From: Acholeplasmataceae bacterium
GTDB lineage: Bacteria > Bacillota_I > Bacilli_A > Acholeplasmatales > Acholeplasmataceae
Assembly (NCBI GenBank): GCA_003518475.1
Contig: DOYO01000123.1
Coordinates: 1-33,618 of the forward strand
Length of the DNA stretch: 33,618 nt
Reading direction: 5' to 3'
A model generated the notes under the pieces. That model searched no databases and was not told the DNA's origin. It was given only the letters and a program-made list of their open reading frames with translations. This document shows positions 7,419-17,352 of the stretch, piece by piece; the stretch's first letter is position 1, and each line of letters opens with the position of its first letter. The translations under genes and the position numbers were made by a program.

Positions 7419-8492
7419 TCATCTCTTGACTCTTGCATTGCCTTCCCAGATGCTCCAAATCATATCTTCATCCGCTGGTAAGCCGAAATCGTCAAGAAGT
7501 GTTACTACAAATGCTCCTGACGCCCAGCCGAACTGTGCGCATTTTTCGGAATTCCATCCCTTTAAGAAGCCATAAAGAAGACCGCCGACAAATCCATCTC
7601 CTCCGCCGATGCGGTCAAGAACCTGGATAGGTCTCGGTTCAATCACAGTCCAAGTCTGCTGATCCAAAAGGATAGCTCCCCAATGATGCTCATTGGAACT
7701 GACGACTTCACGTAGTGTGGTTGCGAATGTGGTTGCATTCGGAAATGCTTTTTTAACGTCCATGATCATCAGCTTGAAACTTTCAATCTTATCACTGATG
7801 TTTGTTCCTCCAGCTTCAGGTCCTTTAATGCCTAAAGCGAGTTGAAAATCTTCTTCATTCCCAATCAGTATATCAGAAACTGACGTGATTTCCTTGAAGA
7901 TTGCTGAGAGTTCTTTTGCTCTGTTCTTCCAAAATGATGCTCTATAATTCAAGTCGAATGAAATCTTGGTTCCAAATTTCTTCGCTGATCTTGCAAGCTC
8001 CAAACAAAATAGTCCGGTTTCAGGAGAAAGTGCAGCAATCAATCCTGATAAATGAAGGAGTTGAACACCTTCCTGATTGAATATCCGATCTAAATCAAAA
8101 TCTTTAAGGTTTAATGTTCTTCCGACTTCTCCCGCTCTGTCATTTTGAACGCGAGGTCCCCTTAATCCATATCCGCTATCTGCGATATTGAATTGGTGAC
8201 GGTATCCCCATGGTCCGCCTTGTTCGACTTCTACACCTTCATAATCGATATGACGTCTGGATAAATCATTTTTAATCAATAATGCGATTGGGCTCTCTTT
8301 AACAAAAGTAGTAAGTACTTTCGCAGGCAACCCCAGGGCTGAAGAAATGCTGATGACATTGGTTTCAGCACTCGTCGCCTGCATATGGAATGTGTTGCTG
8401 ATGTGAACAGGTTGACGATCGATTGGCGTGATTCTCACGCCCATGCTTGATGGAACAACGATTGCATACTTGAACTTTTCTCTGAATTTCAT
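7419..8492 (-). CDS. kdgK: PfkB-family sugar kinase, 2-keto-3-deoxygluconate kinase
   Basis: A 357-aa ribokinase/PfkB-fold kinase. The hallmarks are the S-F-D179-x-N-Y-R block at 178-183, characteristic of KDG kinases, I-G-N-E-E-D at 210-215, and the C-terminal anion-hole/catalytic motif D293-R-I-G-G-G-D299-G-F, with D299 as the expected base. It would phosphorylate KDG to KDPG in hexuronate catabolism. The operon context (uxaE upstream, gnd and SDR downstream) supports this. Neither the dehydratase uxuA nor KDPG aldolase is nearby, so the pathway must be completed from other loci. AAGGAG precedes the ATG by 7 bases. Other aldonate or ketose kinases of the same family cannot be excluded. Confidence 0.85.
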   Translation of the reverse strand: MKFREKFKYAIVVPSSMGVRITPIDRQPVHISNTFHMQATSAETNVISISSALGLPAKVLTTFVKESPIALLIKNDLSRRHIDYEGVEVEQGGPWGYRHQFNIADSGYGLRGPRVQNDRAGEVGRTLNLKDFDLDRIFNQEGVQLLHLSGLIAALSPETGLFCLELARSAKKFGTKISFDLNYRASFWKNRAKELSAIFKEITSVSDILIGNEEDFQLALGIKGPEAGGTNISDKIESFKLMIMDVKKAFPNATTFATTLREVVSSNEHHWGAILLDQQTWTVIEPRPIQVLDRIGGGDGFVGGLLYGFLKGWNSEKCAQFGWASGAFVVTLLDDFGLPADEDMIWSIWEGNARVKR

Positions 8493-8510
8493 ATTTTCTC
8501 CTTGAAACCT

Positions 8511-9995
8511 TTATTTTTCAAATCCTTTGTAGAGTAATTCTAAGTGTCTGCCGATATGTTTGGATAGCATTTCAGCATAAACCTCTGACTGCTCTCTCCA
8601 TAATTTATAGAGTTTTGTCTTAAAGCGGTATGAACCATCACTATTCTTTACATTCAGTATATAACCATATGTGATATGAATCATCTGTCTTGCATCATTT
8701 TGTTTAAAAAGGTTTACCAATTCTTCATCCTTTAAGGAATCAAGGCTTGGAATTTTAGTTAAATCTGTCGTAACGTGATAAAACTTCTTCGCCTCTGAAA
8801 ACATGGATAGTGCGTACTGATGAATTTCACGGTAAAGTTTGGGGTCTGAGGATGCAACGGTTCTCATGGCTTCTAGCCAGTTCGTCCCTGCAGTTTTCAC
8901 ATGGAAATTACCTAAAGTATGCTTTCCAATCAAGGTGAAGATTGAAAACTTATCGGATCCAGAATGAATAGAAAGCTTATATCCATAATGTCTTGCAATT
9001 GCTGCATGGATTTTCAATTCTTCTTCAAATTGCTTGATATCGCCGACATAATCGACACCCTTTTGGAATTCACCGCAGAATCTTGGAGCCATGGTATCCA
9101 GCTTGACTCCATGAAGCGTCAATTCATTGGCAACAAAATAATGCTGGGTCGGAGATGTGGGGGTTGCTGTTTCATCAATTGATATTTCAAAATTCGCATT
9201 TGTTTTTCCGTTGGCGAAATAGGTTTGATAGATGTGGATGGCATATTCGACTGCCTTACCGTAAACCAAGACATTTCTTTTCAGTTCTTCTTCATCAAAT
9301 GTAATGGAAATACCTTCAATTTCGAACTTCTTGTTTAAATAGCGTTTCTTTATGTCTTCAGGTAAAACACATTCATGATTCACTTGAGCTTTAGTCATTC
9401 CAGTGATATCATTTCTGATGTATTCGCTACAATCCAAAGTGATCATGGTGAATCCTAAGGATAGTGCATATTCGATTTCAGAAGGCTTTTTCAAATGATC
9501 TCCATCTGCCCCGAAACCATCCTTATACCCATCCCTGAACACTGCAAACGATGCAGCATCCAACACTTCTTCATAGGTTCTATTGGTTAAATTGAGTTCT
9601 CTAATCGATTGTTGAGCGAAAATAGGATAAGCATTATACTTTTTAAAAACTTTGATATGACCTGGCGTTGCAATACCGAGTCTGTCCCCCAAACCGAAGC
9701 TTCTTTTTTTAGATAAAACTGGAATAGGTTTAGTAAAAGGAAAGAGTTCTCTTAAGACAACTGCGTTATCATGTGAGAGTGGCGCTTTGATGCAGGGAAG
9801 CGGTTCACAATGCATCGATTCTCCATGAAAGATACTGGCGTTCTTTCCGGCAGCAACCAAAAAATCCTGATCCGGTTCCTTAACCATGAACACCCATAAT
9901 CCGCTCACCTGGTTGAGTGAATCCGGATAAACCCCATACTTTTTAAAATCTTTGCTATTTGGTAGCTGTTGAACAAAATCCTTTAAATTAGACAT
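8511..9995 (-). CDS. uxaE: tagaturonate 3-epimerase UxaE
   Basis: The protein is 494 aa from the ATG at 9993-9995, chosen because AAGGAG lies 8 bases upstream; an upstream in-frame ATG has no ribosome site. It matches the UxaE family first defined in Thermotoga, which converts D-tagaturonate to D-fructuronate and so feeds galacturonate into the glucuronate branch without tagaturonate reductase. Recognisable conserved stretches are F-G-L-G-D-R-L-G-I-A-T-P-G-H, F-G-A-D-G-D-H-L-K and K-L-S-I-H-S-G-S-D-K-F-S. It is the first gene of the operon uxaE-kdgK-gnd-SDR-larA, read from the strong promoter at 10137-10166. The first uxaE step followed by the SDR gives tagaturonate to fructuronate to mannonate. 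Confidence 0.88.
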   Translation of the reverse strand: MSNLKDFVQQLPNSKDFKKYGVYPDSLNQVSGLWVFMVKEPDQDFLVAAGKNASIFHGESMHCEPLPCIKAPLSHDNAVVLRELFPFTKPIPVLSKKRSFGLGDRLGIATPGHIKVFKKYNAYPIFAQQSIRELNLTNRTYEEVLDAASFAVFRDGYKDGFGADGDHLKKPSEIEYALSLGFTMITLDCSEYIRNDITGMTKAQVNHECVLPEDIKKRYLNKKFEIEGISITFDEEELKRNVLVYGKAVEYAIHIYQTYFANGKTNANFEISIDETATPTSPTQHYFVANELTLHGVKLDTMAPRFCGEFQKGVDYVGDIKQFEEELKIHAAIARHYGYKLSIHSGSDKFSIFTLIGKHTLGNFHVKTAGTNWLEAMRTVASSDPKLYREIHQYALSMFSEAKKFYHVTTDLTKIPSLDSLKDEELVNLFKQNDARQMIHITYGYILNVKNSDGSYRFKTKLYKLWREQSEVYAEMLSKHIGRHLELLYKGFEK

Positions 9996-10104
9996 ACTCA
10001 GATCTCCTTGCATAAACAATATTTTTTAGTTTTTACATATAAAAAGACACAAAAACAGTCAATCGTTAAGTTCAAAATTCTTTTTTGTAGTGGTGAATCA
10101 AATC

Positions 10105-10134
10105 GTCCGCATATATAGACTGTGTCCGCATATA
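10105..10134 (-). promoter_or_regulatory. direct-repeat operator candidate of the hexuronate operon
   Basis: Two exact copies of TATATGCGGAC (minus strand; plus strand 10105-10115 and 10124-10134) lie 19 bp apart start to start, immediately downstream of the -10. A protein bound there would block transcription start. No regulator gene is in the window. The repeat does not match an operator I recognise. Confidence 0.55.
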
Positions 10135-10136
10135 CT

Positions 10137-10166
10137 ATTATATCATACGATATAAGCATGTGTCAA
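10137..10166 (-). promoter_or_regulatory. near-consensus promoter of the uxaE operon
   Basis: TTGACA (10161-10166 on plus) and TATAAT (10137-10142) are both perfect consensus hexamers on the minus strand, 18 bp apart, with a TGn extension (TGATATAAT). Such a strong promoter usually needs repression, in keeping with the repeat at 10105-10134. The leader to uxaE is about 130 nt. Confidence 0.85.
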
Positions 10167-10240
10167 CGCTTTCAGAGATAGCTTTTCATGCAATTTTTAA
10201 TCTGTTATCTACTTTTCCATAACATTTAGAGAGTATCAAG

Positions 10241-10293
10241 AAAAAAAATCCCGCACCTTTGAATGACGTATCATTCGTTAAGGAGCAAGATTT
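10241..10293 (-). terminator. strong intrinsic terminator of the fibre operon
   Basis: On the minus strand a 14-bp stem (AAATCTTGCTCCTT pairing with AAGGTGCGGGATTT, two G-U pairs and one mismatch) encloses a second stem GAATGA/TCATTC with a TACG tetraloop, and is followed by eight T. It lies 25 bases after the stop of the giant gene and before the uxaE promoter, closing the 14-kb operon. Confidence 0.85.
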
Positions 10294-10317
10294 ACACATC
10301 ATTCATCCGCTATTATT

Positions 10318-13300
10318 TTATTCAGGTTGATAATCAATGATGACCTGTTGACCCCATTCATCCACCGTTGTATCCTCAATAATCGTAATGATAATGTAGT
10401 ACTTTTTAGGAAGAATGGAGTTTTCCAAATAGAAACTGTGTCCATCAACCAGTGTGCCTTGAAGTGATACAGTATAGGTGAATCCTTCAGGTAGAGAAAC
10501 CTCAAGCACGTAGGTTCCATATGTTGTCATTTGATACTGATTATTGAGATAGGTTTGTGATAATGCATCAAATACAATGTGACTGGACATGCTAAATAAG
10601 ATGTCATTGAACGCACAAACTCCCGAATAACCGAGTTCAAGCTGACATATGTTGAGTCTAACGAATAATTGATCAACATCAAGACTGCTGTTATTAGCAA
10701 TTTCTAAATGAACTCTGATGTTGTTTGTTATATCTTGAACTGCGACATAATAATCTGTATAGTGATCTAGATTTTCATCATAGTCACTTGCATAAATTCG
10801 GTATTGAACGAATAAGATTGTATCGCTGACTGGCGTGAAATCCGTATTCAATATTTCAGATTGATAACTGTAGTGAACTTGATTCAAATCTGTAACTCTT
10901 CTGATGATGGATCCGTTGGGAAGATTAAAGTTTGGTTGATAATAAGTTAAATTGGTTTTTTGAACTTGCCCTACAATCCAAAATTCATTTTCGCTTTCAT
11001 AATCACCATAGTAAATACCGCGAGTAGGCAAAATGGTCATTGTTCTGGTTTCAGGATTTTCGAAGTAACCCAGATAGCTTTCTGCAGTGATGAGCTGGTA
11101 GTCCATGATGGTATTGAATCCCGCATAAATCGTATCAGAGATAAAGGTGATGTTTTTTAATAAACTTTCATCGTTTTTAATTTTTCTAAACGTCAGTTCT
11201 GAGAATTCAAACTCCCAAATCAACGACTGACCCCATAAGACAATCGCATTTGAATAAACGGTATTGAAGAGATAATACCCTTCAGCAACATCTTGGTTGA
11301 ACTCAATTTCGTACCCGATTCCAGGAAGCATGTTTATAAAGTAATCTAGTCCAAGAACGGATGTGATTTCGTCCAATGGAATCATGGTTGATGTAGTTTC
11401 TGTATGGATTAATTCCGTGATATATAAATTTTCAACTGCATATTCCACACGCAAGGTTGGAGATTCCATATAACTGATTTCATGTTCTAAAAATGGAATT
11501 TCCACTTCTCCGCCGTTATGATACACATGCTCAGGTTCTGTATCCAGTTCATATTCTTGAAGTAGATGAATAAATGTAGATGCTAAACCTGATTCAGATA
11601 GCAAATGATAGGTGATTGCATATTGATGTCTGTAGCTATCCAACATGGATATAGTCAAGTCCACAGATTCCAATGTCGAGAATGGTGAAATATCCATATC
11701 GTCTAAATAATCTGGAATCCATAATCCCTGAAGATCCTCATCATAAACATCAATAGTTGTGCTTAAGTTTGTGAAATTGACAATATTTGTAGAATCATCA
11801 TTCATATCATAGAAGATTCCATAGGGGATCATCGATACATAGGTATTTGACAATGGAGCAATGATTTCTTCCCTATATATAAATTCGATTACACTGGAAT
11901 CACCGCTCATGATTTTATCAAAATGAATTACTGCAGTTTCATCTGCGGAAATAACAAGCTCCATTCGATAAGATCCTGTTGGAAGCAGATCCGTCACTTC
12001 AAATTCGATTGTGACACTGCCTGCTCCGAAACTACCTTCTGCATTATCGAATGAATTGGTATTCACCACGCTGCCTAAACCTAATTTATAAAGGGATGTA
12101 TGCAGCTTTACCCCAGTGTTATTATCGAAAACCTCAACCATCGGCAGTACTGAATAGCCATCGGCCATATTGATGGTCTGATATTGGATGCGCATAACGC
12201 CTAACGTGCCATCAGACACATAATGGATACCCTGACTTGCAGTCAAATCTCTAAAAGTCGTATAGGTAGGAACGTCAGAAACTCCATTGATTGTCAAACT
12301 CATGAATCCTGTTAATCCTTCATCTTCTGTTCTGATGATTCGAATTTCATAATCTTGATAGCTCTCGCTATCTAAAACGTCATAACTGGATGAAAACACG
12401 CGTACGCTTCCATAATGATTGGTGATTGAATCGATTTCTACTAAGGTTGAAGCATCGACCAAGGTGTCATATATACCAACTGCATAAGGAATTGTCGCAT
12501 CCGTTTCAAGTGGAACACCCTCGTTAACAAGCGATGCTCCTTGTGAGATCAAGTAACTGGATTCATCAAGATTCACTGAAAAACGAATACCTTGATCCAG
12601 ATAAATCATTGTTGATGAGGACGTAACATAATCAAAGGTGACAAGCTCTTGATTAGGTCCTGCATATTGGTAAACTTCGCTATAGATTGGAGGTTCAATA
12701 TAATCAATAATTTTATATGCGCCATATCCTGAATCATTGATAACTTCTGTAGATGTAATGTACCCGAAAGCTTGTTCCCACTTATAATTAGTGCTGACAT
12801 ATTTTTTAACGTGGGGGAGATGGACTTGAACCGTTGAAAGTATTGCTTCTTGAGATGAAATATTGTAGCTTGTGTAAACTGTGTTTGGAATAATATCACT
12901 ATTTGTTGCACTCTTGTCCACTAAAATCTGTGTGAACGTCAACGTATAGATACCATCTGTATGATAAGGACCGATTTCTAAATAGGATGATCCTTCCTTT
13001 TTATAATAACCTACATATCGATATGACCAAACATCTTGACTTAATGTATCTGGAACCTTTCTACCGGTACCAAAGGATGTTTCGACATAACTATATGTGT
13101 TTTTGGTATAAAACTCAGATTCATTAAACACTTGCGCGTTGCTTGGAAGATAGTAAGTTAACATCTTTCGATCATTACTGATTTCAGGATGACTGAGTTT
13201 AAGTCCATTTGGGACAACTTCGCCATTCACATCTGTTTGAACCAGTTCAAGATCATAGATAGAAGTTGCATAGGATGACTTCATCTGACGCATCTCAACA

Positions 13301-16300
13301 TGGAGTTGATAGTAAATCGAGTTTTCAACCTGATCATCACCAAGCCATGATAAGTCTTGAGTTTCACCGTCTAATCGAGGATTTAATAGGGTTAGATCGA
13401 GCTGATCTGGAATATACGTGCCGTTTTGTGTTCCCGCGCTGTCCGATAATGCATAAATGCCTGTGTAAGGTATTGAACGATTGCTATTCAGTTTAGAGAT
13501 CAAAAAATCACTGACATTATCAGCTTTTATATAAGAAAAGTAATCCTTAAGGTATTGATCAGTTCCTGTTTGAACGTTTGGAAAGGTTTGATTGAAAATA
13601 CCGCCAGTTTCATCAGACATTTTGAATGAGGGGATTGCACGTCCGTAATATGCGCTTTTTGGCCATCCTGAAAGATAGAACAAAGTGAATGGCTCTTTTG
13701 AATTATCGTCTTGTTTCAAGGTTGCCATTCTCGAAATAATCGCGACCAAGTCAGGATTTCCAAGTCCAAAATAGAGTGAAAATGAGTCAACTCTTGCCGT
13801 TGGTGCATTTCCAACCATATCTGAAAGCTCATCAAAATTGACAAGGTATCCAAAACTGATTTTATCTATCGGATAGGTATTTGAATAGGTAGCAGATAAA
13901 ATATCCCAAGACGTTGTTCCTGTATGGATTTTCCCAATGGTGGATGCAAAAGCATTATAAACTGTTCGTGCTGGAATGGTCGTCATATTGACTGCAAAAT
14001 CATCAGTATAAGAAACAATCTCGCGTATTTTTCCGTAATTCATGGCATTCGCAAAATAGACTTCTTGAAATCCAATCACACCGAACTGTGCAATCTTAAG
14101 AAATCCGATAATGCCGCTCGCTAAATATTTCGAATAAACATTGCCATAATTGATGACATCAATAACTGAAAGCATCCCAATAGAAAAGATTCCGGATGCT
14201 TTTGACCTTGTTTCACCTGTGATGGTATACCCTGTTTCAATGGTTGCGCTAAATGCATAAATATCGCCATAGTTGATACTATAAAGTATTTTTGCAAACC
14301 TGTTGATTGATCCTGAGCCAACATAGGTTCCGTTTTCTAAACGATCGTTTCTAAGTGCAATACCTGATGCATGTGCATAACCGGTGGTTGATTTTGAAGC
14401 TGCTACAATTTTCCCATTGTTTGCAGAATCCTTGATTCTTGCATATTGTCCAATCATTGAATAGACGATACCTGCTGATTCAACTTCTCCTAAATTTATT
14501 GTCGTATCATTTTTGTTGTCGATATCGCCTAAGTTAACTGCAGATGTCATTAATGACAGATTGAATAGGACAATTCCTGAAATCCTGGATGAACCATAAA
14601 AATCACCTTTAACCGATAAATTTCCTGAATTGAGAACATTATCCATCGCGCCTTGATGCACATTGACATTTGAAATGCTTTGTGCTTCAATATCGTGAAG
14701 CTGATAGTAATTTGTATTTTCATTTTTATAAGCAATACCTGAAACATAAATATCATAATAAACAGGTAAGGCAGTTAGTTTTTCAATCTCAATATTTCCT
14801 CCATTGAATCCATCATTAAAGACTTGATCCTGAGAGAGTGTTTCCAATAAACCTGTCACATATAGCGTGCTTTGCACCAAAAGCGACTGATGCAGAATAT
14901 CAACGATGATATTGCCTTCATTTCGCAAGTGGGTAAGTCCGATATTGGATCCCAAAACGTTTCCTGAAATCTTAACTGCAGATTGAGTCAATGTGTTTTG
15001 TGAAGAAACTGTAATGTTGCCTTGATTGTAGGATTGCGTTAATGTTGAACCGGTACCGTTTGTAATGTTTAAGACTGCTGCATAGGTATCGATGATACTC
15101 AAATCAATACCAATCGATCGATTGTTGAATAACCCGTTGAAGCTTCCTATGATATTTGTAGAGTTCACGACAGAGGAAACATCAACATTGAACCCTTGCA
15201 GTTCAGCAGTTGAAAATACATTTCCTGATGGATGATTCATGGTGATGATACCGCCATTGGTGATGCTTGAATACCTAAAATCAGCGTTTTCATCTTGATT
15301 GATTCCATCTATATTGACAACTCCAGCAAGTTTTAAAGTCATTGGATTGGTCATTTCAACTTGTATGTCTCCGAGATTATAAATTCTATATATTTCTTCT
15401 TCCTGGCTCGTAATCAAGCCAAAAACACCGCCAGCAAAGAGCGTTTCTATATAACCGCTGTCTAGATGTGAAATAAGTTCTCCTTTAAAAATGAGCTCGG
15501 ATGCACTAGATATGGTTCCATCACCAACAAGTCCTCCAAGGTAAGCTGTGCCATTGTTAACTTGATCAAAACCTAATCCTGCGATGGATAGATCACTGAT
15601 GATTTCTGATAAGTGAATGGATTGCGCATGTGCGATGATGCCGCCTGTAGCAGATTGATCCGCTAGAGCTTGATATGTTTGAATCTCATGATTCATTGTT
15701 CCTCTAGTTGTAGAATTGTGAATGGTTCCACTGCCTTCTCCAACCAAACCACCTACATAAAGCTTTGTAATAGGAACAAGTGACTTAGTTATCAGTGTAT
15801 TCAAATCAACATGCGTATTGAGAATGGTTCCACCATTCATCAACCCAGCGATAGAACCCACTAAAACCTTTGTTTTTTCCATTTGATCTTCTAGATCCAT
15901 CGGAGAAATATGCATTTGAATCAGGTTCAAGTTTCTTACAGTTCCAAACAGTGCAGGAAACAATGCGTAACTTGCATAATTACCGATTACTGAAGCTTTT
16001 TTGATGCGGAGACCTATAATTGAATGATACAAACTATCGCCACCAGAATCGAGGTCTCTGATGTATAAGGAAGTCTGTTCGCTTCTTAATGAACTATCAA
16101 AGATTCCATTGAATGCGACATTGGCTGCCTTGTATGCATCAGAACTTACTTCATTCATATCGATATCCTTAATCACTTGATAATGAGAGGACCTAAAGTA
16201 TCCTGAAACATTTAAAAGCTCGTTCATGTAGATCAAGTCGATTGCTTCATCGATATATAAAATATGATTTTCAAAGGATAAACCCCTCAACATTGGATAT

Positions 16301-17334
16301 ATCTGATTCAAGTCAACCAAAATCTGTTCTTCTACAAATTCAACCAAATCAAAATAATGGTCTGTAAAGAACCATGCGCTTGAGAAATTTTCGTGATTTT
16401 GAAACGCACTCGTCAATAATCCAGTTCCAAATTCTGTTGAAGTGTTCAAATCTTTATAGATTTCTTCATCATAATAAACCTGATTGAGTACGCCTGTGTT
16501 TTGATGAATCAGGACGCTCGTAGATAATATATCATATACAGATGCGCTCTTAACATGCTCTGTTGAGATATATGCATTGTCGATGACCCCGTGATTGATT
16601 GCTACCAATCCGGATAGATGAAGAGATCCTTCAACATGATAACCAGCTGCTTCATTTCTGGTATCGATGATATACACATTTTGAATCAATCCTTGGTTTA
16701 ATCCGACTAAAGGTGAAACTTCTACCATGTTTCCCCATTCGATCGGTTGAATGATGATTGGATTGATTAATCCAAGATTTTTAACGATTCCGGATTCACC
16801 TAAAACAGAAAACATGGAGAAATAAATCAATCCTCCATAAGTATCATTGTAGGTTTCAGCATCCAAAATGGTTTGAAAGTATAAATTTGAAATTTCAAAT
16901 CCTCTTCCATCAAATGTTCCAGTGAATGGGGAATTGAACCCAATCGGATGAAAACGATGACTTACATTAGAAATGACTGTATCATAATAATCGATATGAT
17001 TGCCCAAGACATAGTGTTGATCCATATAGATTACCGCATTCATACCTTTTGAAAGTTCAGACAAATCATATAAATCATCCGCATCTTCAATCACGTAGAT
17101 TTGTCCGGTTGTAATCGCTTCAATATCGCCAGATATGGATTTGAATGGTGAATAACCGCTTTGATATGTTCCATCCATCAACGGCTTTAAATCAAGATTA
17201 TCTCCTACCCATGTCCCATTCAAATCATACGCAATGACTTCTTTCTTGATGGATGAAATAAACATGATCAAAGAAAAAAGTGATCCGACGACAAAAACCA
17301 TGAGTGTTAGTTTAACAAACATATTTCTGGTCAT
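10318..17334 (-). CDS. giant beta-helix surface protein (2338 aa), putative adhesin of the fibre operon
   Basis: The N-terminus is a signal peptide or anchor (hydrophobic at about residues 5-29) without an A-W-F motif. At about 80-270 there are GLUG/parallel-beta-helix features: G-T-F-D-G-R-G-F-E-I-S-N-L, P-L-V-G-L-N-Q-G and G-L-V-A-I-N-H-G. G-G-L-V-G repeats occur around 530-620. Between about 650 and 1100 there is a long series of N-x-G-[DNK]-I units (Y-N-L-G-D-I, Y-N-Q-G-N-I, R-N-E-G-N-I, V-N-L-G-D-I, I-N-Y-G-D-I, M-N-Y-G-K-I), typical of a right-handed beta-solenoid. The second half is beta-rich, without clear repeats. I see no C-terminal membrane helix and no sortase signal, so attachment is through the N-terminus or the fibre. 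GGAGG precedes the ATG. It is the last and largest gene of the operon, 18 bp after the 225-aa gene. Confidence 0.8.
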   Translation of the reverse strand: MTRNMFVKLTLMVFVVGSLFSLIMFISSIKKEVIAYDLNGTWVGDNLDLKPLMDGTYQSGYSPFKSISGDIEAITTGQIYVIEDADDLYDLSELSKGMNAVIYMDQHYVLGNHIDYYDTVISNVSHRFHPIGFNSPFTGTFDGRGFEISNLYFQTILDAETYNDTYGGLIYFSMFSVLGESGIVKNLGLINPIIIQPIEWGNMVEVSPLVGLNQGLIQNVYIIDTRNEAAGYHVEGSLHLSGLVAINHGVIDNAYISTEHVKSASVYDILSTSVLIHQNTGVLNQVYYDEEIYKDLNTSTEFGTGLLTSAFQNHENFSSAWFFTDHYFDLVEFVEEQILVDLNQIYPMLRGLSFENHILYIDEAIDLIYMNELLNVSGYFRSSHYQVIKDIDMNEVSSDAYKAANVAFNGIFDSSLRSEQTSLYIRDLDSGGDSLYHSIIGLRIKKASVIGNYASYALFPALFGTVRNLNLIQMHISPMDLEDQMEKTKVLVGSIAGLMNGGTILNTHVDLNTLITKSLVPITKLYVGGLVGEGSGTIHNSTTRGTMNHEIQTYQALADQSATGGIIAHAQSIHLSEIISDLSIAGLGFDQVNNGTAYLGGLVGDGTISSASELIFKGELISHLDSGYIETLFAGGVFGLITSQEEEIYRIYNLGDIQVEMTNPMTLKLAGVVNIDGINQDENADFRYSSITNGGIITMNHPSGNVFSTAELQGFNVDVSSVVNSTNIIGSFNGLFNNRSIGIDLSIIDTYAAVLNITNGTGSTLTQSYNQGNITVSSQNTLTQSAVKISGNVLGSNIGLTHLRNEGNIIVDILHQSLLVQSTLYVTGLLETLSQDQVFNDGFNGGNIEIEKLTALPVYYDIYVSGIAYKNENTNYYQLHDIEAQSISNVNVHQGAMDNVLNSGNLSVKGDFYGSSRISGIVLFNLSLMTSAVNLGDIDNKNDTTINLGEVESAGIVYSMIGQYARIKDSANNGKIVAASKSTTGYAHASGIALRNDRLENGTYVGSGSINRFAKILYSINYGDIYAFSATIETGYTITGETRSKASGIFSIGMLSVIDVINYGNVYSKYLASGIIGFLKIAQFGVIGFQEVYFANAMNYGKIREIVSYTDDFAVNMTTIPARTVYNAFASTIGKIHTGTTSWDILSATYSNTYPIDKISFGYLVNFDELSDMVGNAPTARVDSFSLYFGLGNPDLVAIISRMATLKQDDNSKEPFTLFYLSGWPKSAYYGRAIPSFKMSDETGGIFNQTFPNVQTGTDQYLKDYFSYIKADNVSDFLISKLNSNRSIPYTGIYALSDSAGTQNGTYIPDQLDLTLLNPRLDGETQDLSWLGDDQVENSIYYQLHVEMRQMKSSYATSIYDLELVQTDVNGEVVPNGLKLSHPEISNDRKMLTYYLPSNAQVFNESEFYTKNTYSYVETSFGTGRKVPDTLSQDVWSYRYVGYYKKEGSSYLEIGPYHTDGIYTLTFTQILVDKSATNSDIIPNTVYTSYNISSQEAILSTVQVHLPHVKKYVSTNYKWEQAFGYITSTEVINDSGYGAYKIIDYIEPPIYSEVYQYAGPNQELVTFDYVTSSSTMIYLDQGIRFSVNLDESSYLISQGASLVNEGVPLETDATIPYAVGIYDTLVDASTLVEIDSITNHYGSVRVFSSSYDVLDSESYQDYEIRIIRTEDEGLTGFMSLTINGVSDVPTYTTFRDLTASQGIHYVSDGTLGVMRIQYQTINMADGYSVLPMVEVFDNNTGVKLHTSLYKLGLGSVVNTNSFDNAEGSFGAGSVTIEFEVTDLLPTGSYRMELVISADETAVIHFDKIMSGDSSVIEFIYREEIIAPLSNTYVSMIPYGIFYDMNDDSTNIVNFTNLSTTIDVYDEDLQGLWIPDYLDDMDISPFSTLESVDLTISMLDSYRHQYAITYHLLSESGLASTFIHLLQEYELDTEPEHVYHNGGEVEIPFLEHEISYMESPTLRVEYAVENLYITELIHTETTSTMIPLDEITSVLGLDYFINMLPGIGYEIEFNQDVAEGYYLFNTVYSNAIVLWGQSLIWEFEFSELTFRKIKNDESLLKNITFISDTIYAGFNTIMDYQLITAESYLGYFENPETRTMTILPTRGIYYGDYESENEFWIVGQVQKTNLTYYQPNFNLPNGSIIRRVTDLNQVHYSYQSEILNTDFTPVSDTILFVQYRIYASDYDENLDHYTDYYVAVQDITNNIRVHLEIANNSSLDVDQLFVRLNICQLELGYSGVCAFNDILFSMSSHIVFDALSQTYLNNQYQMTTYGTYVLEVSLPEGFTYTVSLQGTLVDGHSFYLENSILPKKYYIIITIIEDTTVDEWGQQVIIDYQPE

Positions 17335-17352
17335 CGTTTCACCTCCTTAAAT

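Noticed and set aside
7397..7438. Longer start for gnd
   Set aside because: It overlaps the end of kdgK. The family N-terminus and GGAGG fit the ATG at 7394-7396.
12606..14756. Short frames inside the giant gene on both strands
   Set aside because: They are shadows of the 7-kb gene with biased composition and no start signals.
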